Assembly (NCBI RefSeq): GCF_016587435.1
Contig: NZ_BNJJ01000011.1
Coordinates: 248,001 to 312,000 of the forward strand
From: Dictyobacter formicarum
GTDB lineage: Bacteria; Chloroflexota; Ktedonobacteria; Ktedonobacterales; Ktedonobacteraceae
DNA: 64,000 nucleotides
Direction: 5' to 3'
The notes under the pieces were generated by a model. It searched no databases. It was not told the DNA's origin and worked only from the letters and a program-made list of their open reading frames with translations. Within the stretch, counting starts at the first letter, position 1. Each line of letters opens with the position of its first letter. The position numbers were made by a program, and so were the translations under genes. This document shows, piece by piece, positions 17,770 through 27,201 of the stretch.

Positions 17770-19296
17770 ATGCAATTACATACATTACTCAACGCGCTAG
17801 AAAATTATTCCTGGCGCGCACAACAACAATACTCATTCGATGCGGCAAGCGAAATCACGTCCATCGCCTACGACTCCAGGAAGGTTGTAAAACATGGACT
17901 CTTCGTGGCTGTACCTGGTACCCATACAGATGGACAGTTTTATCTCTCCGATGCCGCCGCACGCGGCGCAAGCGTGGCTATCGGCGAGAAAATCCACTCA
18001 GATGATCAGGCGCTGCCACTGCCATACATCGAGGTCCCCAACGTTCGCATCGCATTGGCTGACCTGGCCCGTGCGTTTTATGGCTATCCAGCCGATCAGC
18101 TGTGCACCATTGGCATTACCGGCACCGATGGCAAAACCACAACCAGTAATCTGATCAGCACGTTATTTGAAACCGCGGGCCGACGTAATGGCTTGATGAC
18201 CACGGCAAATTTTAAAATGGACGGGCAAGAGTGGGAGAACACCACCCGTCAGAGCACGCTGGAAGCCCTGGAAATTCAGGAGTTTCTTAGACGCCTGGTG
18301 GACGCACAGGTTCCCTATGCCATTGTCGAAGCAACCTCCCATGGCCTGGAGCTTGGCCGTGTCCATGGCTGTAACTTTGATGTCGGCGTGGTCACCAATA
18401 TTACCCACGAGCACCTGGATTTCCATAAGACCATCGATGCCTATCGAAGAGCAAAGGCCCGCCTGTTTGAGATGCTTGATCCCGAACGGGACAAGGGCAT
18501 CAATAGCCATCCAGTCGCTATTTTGAACCACGATGATGTGAGTTATGAGGTGCTTAAGCCTTATTGCAGAGTGCCTATACTGGATTATGGTATCGACACA
18601 CCAGCGGCTGTGCGCGCTGTCGATCTACAATTAGGGGCTCAAAGTACCAGCTTCCGCGTCGTGCTGCCGGATGGAGAAGCGCATATCGAAACACGGTTGG
18701 TCGGGCGCTTCAACGTCAGCAATAGCCTGGCCGCCATCGCTACTGCCTACAGCCAGGGAATCAACATCGCCGACATTGAACGAGGCATGGCTACCATTGC
18801 TGGTATCACAGGACGTATGGAGACGATCGCAGAAGGCCAACCTTTCTCCGTGATCGTGGATTACGCCCACACACCCGATAGCCTGCAAAAAGTGATCGCC
18901 ACCCTGCGTCCATTAACCGCGGGCAAAATGATCCTGGTCTTTGGTTCAGCTGGCGAGCGCGATCTGCAAAAACGGCCTATCATGGGACGCATTGCCGCCG
19001 AGCAGTCTGAGTTCTTTGTGATTACCGACGAAGATCCACGTGACGAAGATCGCGAAGCGATCCTGCAAGAAATCGCCAATGGAGCTATTGCGGCTGGAAA
19101 ACGGGAAGGGAAAGATTTCCTGTGCATCGCAGATCGCACCCAGGCTATTGCCGCTGCCTTTAAACACGCCCAGGCTGGCGATACGGTACTCCTGGCTGGC
19201 AAAGGACATGAGCAGAGCATCATTATGGGGCGAGAGAAGCTTCCCTGGGATGACCGCAAAGTCGCACGCGAACAGCTCAAAAAGCAGGGGTGGTAG
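17770..19296 (+). CDS. murE: MurE-type UDP-MurNAc-tripeptide ligase
   Basis: 508 residues, normal for MurE. The three Mur-ligase domains are present: an N-terminal UDP-binding domain, a central ATPase (GITGTDGKTTTSNLI, about residues 117-131; THEHLDFH) and a C-terminal domain with GRMETI and VDYAHTPDSL. It adds the third amino acid to UDP-MurNAc-L-Ala-D-Glu in the cytoplasm. The substrate-selecting motif, DNPR in diaminopimelate-specific enzymes, reads EDPR here (VITDEDPRDED). This leaves the diamino acid open; lysine or ornithine should be considered. It precedes mraY by ~115 bp on the same strand, a fragment of the usual dcw order. Start: ATG at 17770 without a strong binding site. Confidence 0.92.
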   Translation: MQLHTLLNALENYSWRAQQQYSFDAASEITSIAYDSRKVVKHGLFVAVPGTHTDGQFYLSDAAARGASVAIGEKIHSDDQALPLPYIEVPNVRIALADLARAFYGYPADQLCTIGITGTDGKTTTSNLISTLFETAGRRNGLMTTANFKMDGQEWENTTRQSTLEALEIQEFLRRLVDAQVPYAIVEATSHGLELGRVHGCNFDVGVVTNITHEHLDFHKTIDAYRRAKARLFEMLDPERDKGINSHPVAILNHDDVSYEVLKPYCRVPILDYGIDTPAAVRAVDLQLGAQSTSFRVVLPDGEAHIETRLVGRFNVSNSLAAIATAYSQGINIADIERGMATIAGITGRMETIAEGQPFSVIVDYAHTPDSLQKVIATLRPLTAGKMILVFGSAGERDLQKRPIMGRIAAEQSEFFVITDEDPRDEDREAILQEIANGAIAAGKREGKDFLCIADRTQAIAAAFKHAQAGDTVLLAGKGHEQSIIMGREKLPWDDRKVAREQLKKQGW

Positions 19297-19410
19297 GGTG
19301 AAATATAGTGGTACCTGTGCCTGGCAGAGCTACCAGGCGATAGCAGCCCCGGCAGGGGTAATGCAACAACCATTGTTTATATAGGTCATCATTACGTCTT
19401 GGGAGTACAT

Positions 19411-21360
19411 ATGAATCCGAATTCTCCGTGGTTATTACTAGTCGTCTTTATCTGCTGTGCTATAGCAAGTACTTTGCTCTGTCAGGCGGCCAGGCTGTTT
19501 TTTCCCAAGTTTCGCAGTGGTGAACACAAACCCGGTACCCATCGCGCTGACCTTCCTACCGGGAAACGCGAAATCAGGACGATCGAACTGCCTCTGGTTG
19601 GCGGCCCTGCCTTTATACTGGCAATCGTCGGCGTTGGCATTGCCTCAGGCTATCTACTCAACTTTGAACGCGATCAATGGATCTTACTCTTTATCTCGTT
19701 GGGGGCTATGCTGGGCTACGCCATGGTTGGATTTATTGATGACTGGCGCAAAGTGTATCGCAATGAAGGTCTCTCTGAAATCGCTAAATTCTCTGGCGTC
19801 TTTCTGGTTGGAGCTGGTGCGGCTGCTCTTTATTTTTACCTGCTACCCCAGAGTGGTCAGATCTCTTACAGTCTGTGGAAAGACCTGCCTATCCTGAATA
19901 CGTTTCTCTGTCCTACTCCTATCCCACATCATCCAGAAATCTGTTCGGTCGCTGGCAACCCCGTAGGTTACTACGGCTGGCTCATTTTTCTGATGCTGAT
20001 GACCGGCGTGATTGGTAGTCTGACCTCGGTCTCAGTAGACTTCAGCGATGGATTGGATGGCCTGGCTGGTGGATTGGTCTTCAGTGCGTCACTAGGTCTG
20101 GGTATTGTCGTCACTGGCCTGGTCGGAACACAGCCAAATGGGGTGGTGTTGGAAGTATTAGCGCTGCTAGGAGCTGGTGCTATTCTCGGCTATCTACCCT
20201 GGAACTGGCCCTCAGCCTGGGCTGCCCGCCGTGGGCATGCCACACGACGAGCGAAGATTTATATGGGTGATAGCGGAGCCCTCGGCATGGGTGGGTTGCT
20301 GGCGATGATCGCTATCTTCTCGCGCAACGAAACTCTTTTGCTCATGATCGGTGGTGCTTTTGTGCTAGAAGGGCTTTCAGCTCTAATCTCAGCCCGTTTG
20401 CTCACCCGTTTCTTCCGGCGCTATTTAACTATTCTGCGCTTTGCCCATGCCAATACGTTTGTGCCGCACACAGAATTTCCCTTGCCATTCCTGGCGACGC
20501 CACTCCACCATCACTTTGACCTGCTAGGTTGGGATCGACGCCGCCTGGTTTACGCCGCCTGGGCGCTAGGGGCCTGCTTTGCTGTCCTCGGTATCATGGT
20601 CAGCCTGGTACCGTTCTCATGGCAGCGATATATTGGGCGCTTCTTGATTATTTTGCTGGCCATTTTGATCTGGTCCAGCGGCTCCTGGTCGAAAAACTAT
20701 TTTGTGGGCAAGCATTTTGTAGCAGGTGCCCGCCGTCACCGCCTGGCCCTCTATTATGGCTATCCTTTCCGCATTATGGGTCTGAACCTCTATCATCTGG
20801 TAGAAGTAGTAGAAGCCAGCGAAGATGTGATCGAGACACCAGCGGAAGAACTGGCACTCTGGCAACGTATGGCGATCTTTGATGCGCGAGCTATGCTCGG
20901 GCTTTATTGCTATCGTGCGGGCTATTATCCAGCCGCACAGGCACAATGGACCCGTATTCCAGAACGGAACCGCGTGTTGAGACCCGAGATTGTTCACTTG
21001 CTTAATGAACTGGAAAATCAACTGGCTCTGGAGAAACAAGAGACGCAGCCTATTCGACGTCAGGATATCTTGCGTCACAAAGAAGAGCCCATTCTGGAAG
21101 GCAACTTACCACCAGCCGACCTGCCCAATCCATACGAGCCGGTCAGTGAGGAAGAGAATCACAGTGGGCCACTCAAAATTTGGACCGCCAATACACCCGG
21201 TTATCCTATCGAGAGCGACGATGAAGAGATTAAAGTGACCACGCCGCTCAATGGTGATGTGCTGCTAAGCAGGCCAACAGCAGAACTACACCAGGACAAC
21301 AGCACCGGCACGAAAAGCCGTACACATACATCCCGGTCACACGAAATGCCAAAGAAATAA
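19411..21360 (+). CDS. mraY: MraY-type phospho-MurNAc-pentapeptide transferase with long C-terminal extension
   Basis: 649 residues from ATG 19411 with GGGAG 5 nt upstream. MraY transfers phospho-MurNAc-pentapeptide to undecaprenyl phosphate at the inner membrane face, making lipid I. Ten or so membrane segments fill the first ~430 residues. Active-site motifs: FIDDWRK (Asp-Asp), FSDGLDGLAGG, MGDSGALGMGG and PLHHHFDLLGW, the MraY-specific triple histidine. Normal MraY has ~360 residues. This one has an insert of about 40 residues around LPILNTFLC and a C-terminal tail of about 220 residues: a hydrophobic segment, then a helical region with a TPR-like look (LGLYCYRAGYYPAAQAQW) and a charged end. 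The position after murE supports the assignment. Confidence 0.88.
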   Translation: MNPNSPWLLLVVFICCAIASTLLCQAARLFFPKFRSGEHKPGTHRADLPTGKREIRTIELPLVGGPAFILAIVGVGIASGYLLNFERDQWILLFISLGAMLGYAMVGFIDDWRKVYRNEGLSEIAKFSGVFLVGAGAAALYFYLLPQSGQISYSLWKDLPILNTFLCPTPIPHHPEICSVAGNPVGYYGWLIFLMLMTGVIGSLTSVSVDFSDGLDGLAGGLVFSASLGLGIVVTGLVGTQPNGVVLEVLALLGAGAILGYLPWNWPSAWAARRGHATRRAKIYMGDSGALGMGGLLAMIAIFSRNETLLLMIGGAFVLEGLSALISARLLTRFFRRYLTILRFAHANTFVPHTEFPLPFLATPLHHHFDLLGWDRRRLVYAAWALGACFAVLGIMVSLVPFSWQRYIGRFLIILLAILIWSSGSWSKNYFVGKHFVAGARRHRLALYYGYPFRIMGLNLYHLVEVVEASEDVIETPAEELALWQRMAIFDARAMLGLYCYRAGYYPAAQAQWTRIPERNRVLRPEIVHLLNELENQLALEKQETQPIRRQDILRHKEEPILEGNLPPADLPNPYEPVSEEENHSGPLKIWTANTPGYPIESDDEEIKVTTPLNGDVLLSRPTAELHQDNSTGTKSRTHTSRSHEMPKK

Positions 21361-21362
21361 AA

Positions 21363-21413
21363 TTTTATGTTGTGCTTAAAATGCGCGCTGCGCATTTTAA
21401 GCACAACATAAAA
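21363..21413. repeat. 24-bp perfect inverted repeat after mraY
   Basis: Arms 21363-21386 and 21390-21413 are perfectly complementary around a 3-nt loop, beginning TTTTATGTTGTGC and turning at GCGC-GCT-GCGC. No T-run follows in the mraY direction, so it is not a textbook terminator. It probably stalls or protects the 3' end. Confidence 0.8.
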
Positions 21414-21472
21414 AAGGATTGTGGGTGTCAGCCCCCTGCACTTTCCCAGAAAACGAGGGAAGTTAGATACAC

Positions 21473-21523
21473 AGGTAATATAAAAAGGCTGCTCGTTGTC
21501 TGAATAACCTTTTTATATTACCT
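21473..21523. repeat. 16-bp perfect inverted repeat upstream of the MFS gene
   Basis: AGGTAATATAAAAAGG (21473-21488) pairs perfectly with CCTTTTTATATTACCT (21508-21523) across a 19-nt loop. It lies in the MFS leader region and could be a terminator, an operator or the remnant of a small element. Confidence 0.65.
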
Positions 21524-21611
21524 ATATTTGCTTATTACAGCATCTTTTGTCATAATAATAGTTAAAATTAAATATTGCAAAACTATTAAAACAAAGAGGA
21601 TCGTGTCAAAA

Positions 21612-22916
21612 ATGTCCAGGATCCCCACTTTACCAGAAGAACCGGCGCAGGAACGAACAACCAAAAGAAGAATCTCACCGTTGCAGGCTTTGCGCTATCG
21701 TAATTTTCGACTGTTATGGATCAGCCTCATTGTCTCATCAATTGGCACCTGGCTTCAGATTGTAAGCCAGAGCCTGTTAGTACTGAAGATTACGCATAAT
21801 TCTCCCATAGCACTGGGTATCGTCTCACTGGCTCAGGCCGCTTCTTTCTTTATATTTGCATTCATCGGTGGAAGTATTGCTGATCAAAGTGATAAACGTC
21901 GTTTCTTGTTGATTACGCAAAGCCTGTCTATGCTCCTGGCATTTATCCTGGGTATCATTACGATTATGGGTATCGTCCAGGTCTGGATGATCGTTCTGTT
22001 GGCTTTCTGCTCGGGTACCGTACTCAGCTTTGACCAGCCTGCACGCTCCTCGCTCGTTCCTAACCTGGTGCCACGTGAAGACCTGATGAACGCCATCTCG
22101 CTGCAATCAATTGTCTTCAATGGCGCGGCGTTCGTGGGCCCTACCCTGGCAGGTGTAATGATTGTTGTTTTTAGTAATGCCAGAAACGGCAATAACCTTT
22201 TTCCCTATGCGGGTAACTTTTTTCTTAATGGTATCAGCTTTCTAGGGGTACTAGTCGTACTCTATATGCTCCAGATTCCCAGGGATGCAGCCGAACAAAG
22301 TATGGCCAAACGCGGACCGCTGCTGGCCTCAATCAGAGCTTCGCTCAGCACGGTACGCAGGGACGAAGCGCTCCCATGGGTACTATCTGGCTATGGGGCA
22401 CTGCTCTTCTTTGGACCATCGAATACTTTAATACTACCAATCTTTGGCACGCAGATTCTGCACTTAAATGCGGCACAATTGGGACTGCTCTTCTCTGCTG
22501 GCGGGCTAGGTACTATCTTAGGCGCCCTAATTGTGGCGTCGTTAGGGGATTTCAAGTATAAAGGCTTGTTGTTACTTTGTTCATTGTTAGTGTGGACAAG
22601 TTCACTGCTTATCTTCGCGCTGAGCCATTTTTTCGGAATCTCGTTACTGGCCTTGTTGCTCTTTGGTATCTCTCAGAACGGCGTAGGAGCAACGACTATT
22701 ACGCTCCTGCAGACACGGGTGCCTCCTCAGATGCGAGGGCGCGTGATGAGCCTGAATACGCTGATGATTATGGGCATACGGCCGCTCGGCGATTTCCCGG
22801 CCAGTTGGCTGATCGCGCTGATTGGTGGGCCACTCACGGTATTGCTGTGCGCCTCAATCGTAGGACTTTACTCGCTGTACCTGCTGCTTGCGCGGTCGGT
22901 GGTGCGTACACTATAA
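21612..22916 (+). CDS. MFS transporter (EntS/MFS_3-like exporter)
   Basis: 434 residues from ATG 21612, with AGAGGA 11 nt upstream; the longer frame from a TTG at 21528 is unlikely. About 12 membrane segments. The opening SPLQALRYRNFRLLWISLIVSSIGTWLQ, the loop ADQSDKRRFLL between helices 2 and 3 (an MFS motif A variant), FDQPARSSLVPNLV and the C-terminal VPPQMRGRVMSL are typical of the enterobactin-exporter-like MFS group. Substrate cannot be assigned. It stands alone between two inverted repeats and a convergent gene. Confidence 0.9.
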   Translation: MSRIPTLPEEPAQERTTKRRISPLQALRYRNFRLLWISLIVSSIGTWLQIVSQSLLVLKITHNSPIALGIVSLAQAASFFIFAFIGGSIADQSDKRRFLLITQSLSMLLAFILGIITIMGIVQVWMIVLLAFCSGTVLSFDQPARSSLVPNLVPREDLMNAISLQSIVFNGAAFVGPTLAGVMIVVFSNARNGNNLFPYAGNFFLNGISFLGVLVVLYMLQIPRDAAEQSMAKRGPLLASIRASLSTVRRDEALPWVLSGYGALLFFGPSNTLILPIFGTQILHLNAAQLGLLFSAGGLGTILGALIVASLGDFKYKGLLLLCSLLVWTSSLLIFALSHFFGISLLALLLFGISQNGVGATTITLLQTRVPPQMRGRVMSLNTLMIMGIRPLGDFPASWLIALIGGPLTVLLCASIVGLYSLYLLLARSVVRTL

Positions 22917-23023
22917 ATAAAAGTTTAAGCGACCCTACAGCCGCTCCTAGCAGGGACAGAGGCATGGTTCGCTACATAGAATTTAGCTCCCCGTCGCTGC
23001 TAGCGTGATCACAAATCACTAAA

Positions 23024-26000
23024 CTAGACCAGATTGAAACGGTTTCGGGAGGCGCGATATTCAGCCTCTAAGTGTTGTTCGGCCACCAGAGCCTGTACTT
23101 TATCCTGTACTTTTCTGTAAAGAGCAGAAGATTCCTCTACACCCACGGTCAGAGCCTGAACCCAGACATCCAGGGCTTCTTGATAGCGCTGCTGGGTCTG
23201 ATACAACGTTCCTAGATGGAACAGGATGTTCAGGCGCTCCCGTTTCAGTGAAAACCCTGCCAGTAAGCGCTCAGCCTCGCGATAATAGCGTTCCGACTCA
23301 GCGAACTGACGCAGTACAGCAGCAACGTCCCCTTGTCCAGCCAGGGCCAGTCCCTGAATATAAGTGATTACACTTTCTTGAGCCAGAAATTGCGCTTGCT
23401 CATAGTTCTCTCTGGCTTCCAGATAGATACCTTCCTCGAAGAACAGGGACCCAATGATCTGCAGAGTTAGTGCTATATTCAGGCGATCTCCCAGCGCGTT
23501 AAACAGCTTCCAGGCTTCGCTATAGAAGTTGTGTGCCCGCTGCATTTCCTGCTTCTGGCGGTAAAGATCTCCCATTGTACGCAAGGTCAGAGCTTCACCA
23601 CGTCTCAGTTGTCGCTCACGGAAACGAGGCAGGACTTCCTGGCAGGCCTGTTCCGCCAGATCCAATTTGTCCTGCAAAATGTGGATGGCGCTCTTATCCA
23701 CCATAACCCAATACTGGTCTACTGGCCGATCTAACTCGTTGAACAGGCGCAGTGACTCTTCAAAATCACGTACGGCCCGGCTATACTGGCCCAGTGCGCC
23801 ATAAGCAGTGGCACGATTGTGCAGGGCTCTGGCATGACCCAGACCATCTTCCTGCTGCACACAAATGTCGATGGCCTGTTCAAAACAGTGTAGCGCCTCA
23901 GCGTAACGAGCCTGGTCCTGGTAAACCATACCCTGTACATCCAGAACGCGCGCCAGGCCACGTTCCTGTCCACAATCCTTAAATTGTGTCTGCGCTTGCT
24001 GGATACAGGTCAGAGCCAGCGGAAAATCCCCTTGATCATGCAGTAAGAGGGCCAGTTCATACTGCACCCAGCCAATGTATTCGGCCTCAGCAGGATTACG
24101 CTGATGGGTGGCGAGACTGCTTCTCAAATACACCTCAGCCTCGGCGTAATTGCCCAGTTGCCTCAGCAAAGCGCCCAGACGACATTGTATCAAGCCCGCA
24201 CTCGTCTGATCACCCAGACGAGTCGCATAGCCTGCGGCCCGGCGCAGTAGCTTTTGCGCGGTGGCAAAATGGCCATGGCCCTCAAGAGGAGACGCCGCCC
24301 GCAAGGAGACTTGAATCGCCTCGCGCAAATCTAGAGGCTCGCCCGCTGCTTCCAGGTGCTCAAATGCCTCAATCCATTCCTCCATCTTTGGCCGGGGCAA
24401 ACAATAATAATAGGCAGCCACCACCCGATGCACCCGGCGGCGCTCTTCCAGGGGTAAACGCAAGAGGGCGAAATGACGAATCTGTGGGTGAATAGAATAG
24501 GTGTAACCATCAAATAAAACAATCGAGGCCTGCACCAGTTCATCACGAGCCGCCCGCCACTGCTGGGGCAAAAGCGCTGATAGACGTGCGGGCTGTCCGT
24601 CCTGGGCAGCAGTATTATCTGTGGCCTGCAGCGATATTGGCTCATGGGCAGCTAGCAGGGTATCAGGAGAGATCAACATAGCAATCTGCTCGCGATTAAA
24701 CGGAATGCGAAACGCAGCCAGGTATGACAGTAACAGGCGAGCCGGAGCACTTAAACGCTGATAAGAGACCTCCAGCACAGACATAATTCCGGCCAGAGGA
24801 TTGCTATAGAGTTCGTCGCGTATCTCTTCCAATGAGCGTGTGGCTGCTTCTGGCGTATAGATCTGGCCACCAATCGAACGAGCGGTGCCAAAGATCAGCT
24901 CGGCCCCCAGCGGATAACCATCTAATAGCGCACAGATCTCTTTTAAAATAATTTGCTGCCGTGGCTCATTCAATTGGATGCGCTGATCCAGACCACTAGC
25001 AGCCGCCAGATCAGTAAAAAGCGTTAATAAATCGCTGTTGGTCATCTTGCCGATGCGGTATTCATACCAGCGGCCCAGTGTGCCATCCGTCACCAGCATG
25101 CTCTCAGGATTAGAATGTGAGGTAACTATTACGACCACTTCCGCAGGAAGGCTACTCAAAAAAGTTAACCACTGCTCCAACTCGGCTCGATCTGTAATTT
25201 CTTCAAAGCTATCGAGCAGCAAGAGACAAGGAAGTTCGCGGCTGGCAAGCGAACGCAAAGTGCCCTGAACCAGGCGGGAACGCTGCCTGGCATCACTGTT
25301 AGCTATATTGCGAGCGGGAATTTGCAAGGCATGGATGATTTCCAGTAACGCGTCAGTAAATGATTTTCCGTTCTCCAGCGAAACTCCAATAATACCGCCC
25401 AGAAACTTATCGCGATTGCGCCGAATCGCTTCTAGAGCCAGAGCGCTTTTGCCAATGCCAGGCGCACCAGTCAACGCGATATGCTGGTATCCCTGTGGTT
25501 TACGTATACCCCGACGCGCCGCGGAAGAAGGTGGATTCGTCGCCGCCAATGCTAATAATTGCTCAACATCTCGCAATTCGCGTTCACGGCCGACAAATGA
25601 TATCGGGGGACCTAGATGGGCCAGGGGATGGGCATGGTCATTTTGCGTATCAGAAGTTACCATTAAAGCGACTGGCCCCTCTTCGTCCTCCGCAACATGG
25701 CGATAAAGCACAGGGATGAACCAGCTCTTCTGCTGCATCGGTAACATCGCCTGGCGAGCCCGCGACAGGGCCTCCTCTAACGTGCGTCCATCCGCCAGCG
25801 CCTCGTAAAAATGATACATGAAGGTTGGACTCAGGTCATCCTGCAAAGAAAACGGCATCGCCACTACGGCCGGTACCTGGGCTGTCACTAACGAGGTAGC
25901 CAGCGTAGAATCTACAGCGGCCAGATGTCGGGACGGCGGCACATTTCCTCCCACAGGTTTGTCGTTAGCAACCATAGCGGTCTCACAGGCAGAAAAAACT

Positions 26001-26935
26001 CCCAGGTGAACATCGCTACTAACCAGAACATCCCGCAACGATTGTGTATCAATAAAATTGTTGTAGCCTTCATCATCACAGAAACAGAGATAGGTTTGTG
26101 GCTGTATACGACTCAAAGAGGTCCCACATTCCACACATTTGCGTGCATCCGGATTGTTGACTGTCTCACAACTATCTTTGGGGCAAAGCTTGCCATAAGC
26201 TCCGTGACCATCAAAGTGCACTACATAGCAGGGCAGCGTCGTATCACTATCATCAAAAGTGCCTGCTCCCCCGTAAGAGTTCAGGTAACGCACAAATTGG
26301 CTAAAGGTAGGTGGCTCCAGGCGGTCCAGAAATATTTGACCAGTCTCGATTAAAGGGTTTAATGCCTCCTCCATCGCCTCAAAGCTGCGCTCAGTCTCCA
26401 GGGGTGCAAAATTGGTAGGAGAGGCACTGATATACAATATCCGAAAAGGTGGATGCACAGGCAATTCAGAGCCCACGGGAGCGTCTGGGCGCATGAGTGC
26501 CCGGCTGAGCGTAAAAATGCCAGAGGCAATCAAGAAGTGATTGCCGTTATAGAGCAATTCCCAGGGAAAACGCACGAACTCTTCGCAGCCTGGAGCAAAA
26601 ATCAGTGTTAACGCCACCGTTCCCCGGCGCTTCAACGTGCGCTGGATGATGTTGCGCAGGACAAACGCAACCGAGGATTCAGCAGGCTGCGACGGCTGGC
26701 TTTGAGAAGGATCGATTCCGCAAATAGCGCAAAAGAGACGATAGCCAATCCCACGTAACTCAGTATCGTTGTTTTCAAGCGTATTGAGCTTTTTTTGTAA
26801 TGCGCTTACTTGCCTGGATGTATACGGAGGAACAAAACATCCGCTCACCGCATGCCCCGACCAACTGTCCTTTATTTGCACCTCATACGAACCATCCACA
26901 CACACACGAAATAATAAGCTAAGTGTTTCTCCCAT
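23024..26935 (-). CDS. CHAT-domain / STAND-like NTPase / TPR protein with zinc-ribbon insert
   Basis: About 1,303 residues from ATG 26935 (GAGA upstream); a GTG at 26980 would add 15. The CHAT caspase-like domain spans about 80-415: strand FRILYISASP, histidine in HFDGHG (H244) and cysteine in FSACETA (C317). Between them sits a four-cysteine insert (C251, C256, C267, C270: CPKDSC and CVECG) that looks like a zinc ribbon. A P-loop NTPase follows (SFVGRERELR; Walker A GAPGIGKSAL near 490-499; Walker B LLLLDSFEE near 570), then a helical segment and at least eight TPR-like repeats (about 850-1290). CHAT proteases joined to NTPases and TPRs act as regulated proteolytic effectors in several bacterial conflict systems. 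The target is unknown. Obg lies upstream on the same strand after a 267-bp gap. Confidence 0.88.
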   Translation of the reverse strand: MGETLSLLFRVCVDGSYEVQIKDSWSGHAVSGCFVPPYTSRQVSALQKKLNTLENNDTELRGIGYRLFCAICGIDPSQSQPSQPAESSVAFVLRNIIQRTLKRRGTVALTLIFAPGCEEFVRFPWELLYNGNHFLIASGIFTLSRALMRPDAPVGSELPVHPPFRILYISASPTNFAPLETERSFEAMEEALNPLIETGQIFLDRLEPPTFSQFVRYLNSYGGAGTFDDSDTTLPCYVVHFDGHGAYGKLCPKDSCETVNNPDARKCVECGTSLSRIQPQTYLCFCDDEGYNNFIDTQSLRDVLVSSDVHLGVFSACETAMVANDKPVGGNVPPSRHLAAVDSTLATSLVTAQVPAVVAMPFSLQDDLSPTFMYHFYEALADGRTLEEALSRARQAMLPMQQKSWFIPVLYRHVAEDEEGPVALMVTSDTQNDHAHPLAHLGPPISFVGRERELRDVEQLLALAATNPPSSAARRGIRKPQGYQHIALTGAPGIGKSALALEAIRRNRDKFLGGIIGVSLENGKSFTDALLEIIHALQIPARNIANSDARQRSRLVQGTLRSLASRELPCLLLLDSFEEITDRAELEQWLTFLSSLPAEVVVIVTSHSNPESMLVTDGTLGRWYEYRIGKMTNSDLLTLFTDLAAASGLDQRIQLNEPRQQIILKEICALLDGYPLGAELIFGTARSIGGQIYTPEAATRSLEEIRDELYSNPLAGIMSVLEVSYQRLSAPARLLLSYLAAFRIPFNREQIAMLISPDTLLAAHEPISLQATDNTAAQDGQPARLSALLPQQWRAARDELVQASIVLFDGYTYSIHPQIRHFALLRLPLEERRRVHRVVAAYYYCLPRPKMEEWIEAFEHLEAAGEPLDLREAIQVSLRAASPLEGHGHFATAQKLLRRAAGYATRLGDQTSAGLIQCRLGALLRQLGNYAEAEVYLRSSLATHQRNPAEAEYIGWVQYELALLLHDQGDFPLALTCIQQAQTQFKDCGQERGLARVLDVQGMVYQDQARYAEALHCFEQAIDICVQQEDGLGHARALHNRATAYGALGQYSRAVRDFEESLRLFNELDRPVDQYWVMVDKSAIHILQDKLDLAEQACQEVLPRFRERQLRRGEALTLRTMGDLYRQKQEMQRAHNFYSEAWKLFNALGDRLNIALTLQIIGSLFFEEGIYLEARENYEQAQFLAQESVITYIQGLALAGQGDVAAVLRQFAESERYYREAERLLAGFSLKRERLNILFHLGTLYQTQQRYQEALDVWVQALTVGVEESSALYRKVQDKVQALVAEQHLEAEYRASRNRFNLV

Positions 26936-27032
26936 GAGTTTAAGTGATCTCGCATTCCATTGCTTTTCGTGCCATGACACGATGACAAATGCTGAATATG
27001 CCGTTTTCTCATGTACAAGTATACCACACAGG

Positions 27033-27070
27033 TGTTTGTAATGATCTCACAAAAAAGACCATTACAAACA
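27033..27070. promoter_or_regulatory. 11-bp inverted repeat upstream of the CHAT gene
   Basis: TGTTTGTAATG (27033-27043) and CATTACAAACA (27060-27070) are perfect arms around 16 nt. It could be an operator of the CHAT gene or an RNA hairpin after obg. The flanking sequence 27071-27200 reads on the plus strand as a short coiled-coil-like frame (DDRRQQLQDKKLEVNMAYRQ), possibly a gene remnant. Confidence 0.35.
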
Positions 27071-27201
27071 TAAAGGTATCGCTTCTTGATGACCGCCGAC
27101 AGCAATTGCAGGACAAAAAACTGGAAGTTAATATGGCCTACCGCCAGGTACAAGCCAACGTAGCGCAGGTAGCCACGGGCAGCGGTATTCTCACCAGCTT
27201 G

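Noticed and set aside
20617..21078. A 153-codon minus-strand frame within mraY
   Set aside because: Antisense shadow with no protein-like pattern.
21473..21523. Terminal inverted repeats of a small transposon
   Set aside because: The arms are only 19 nt apart, which fits a hairpin, not element ends.
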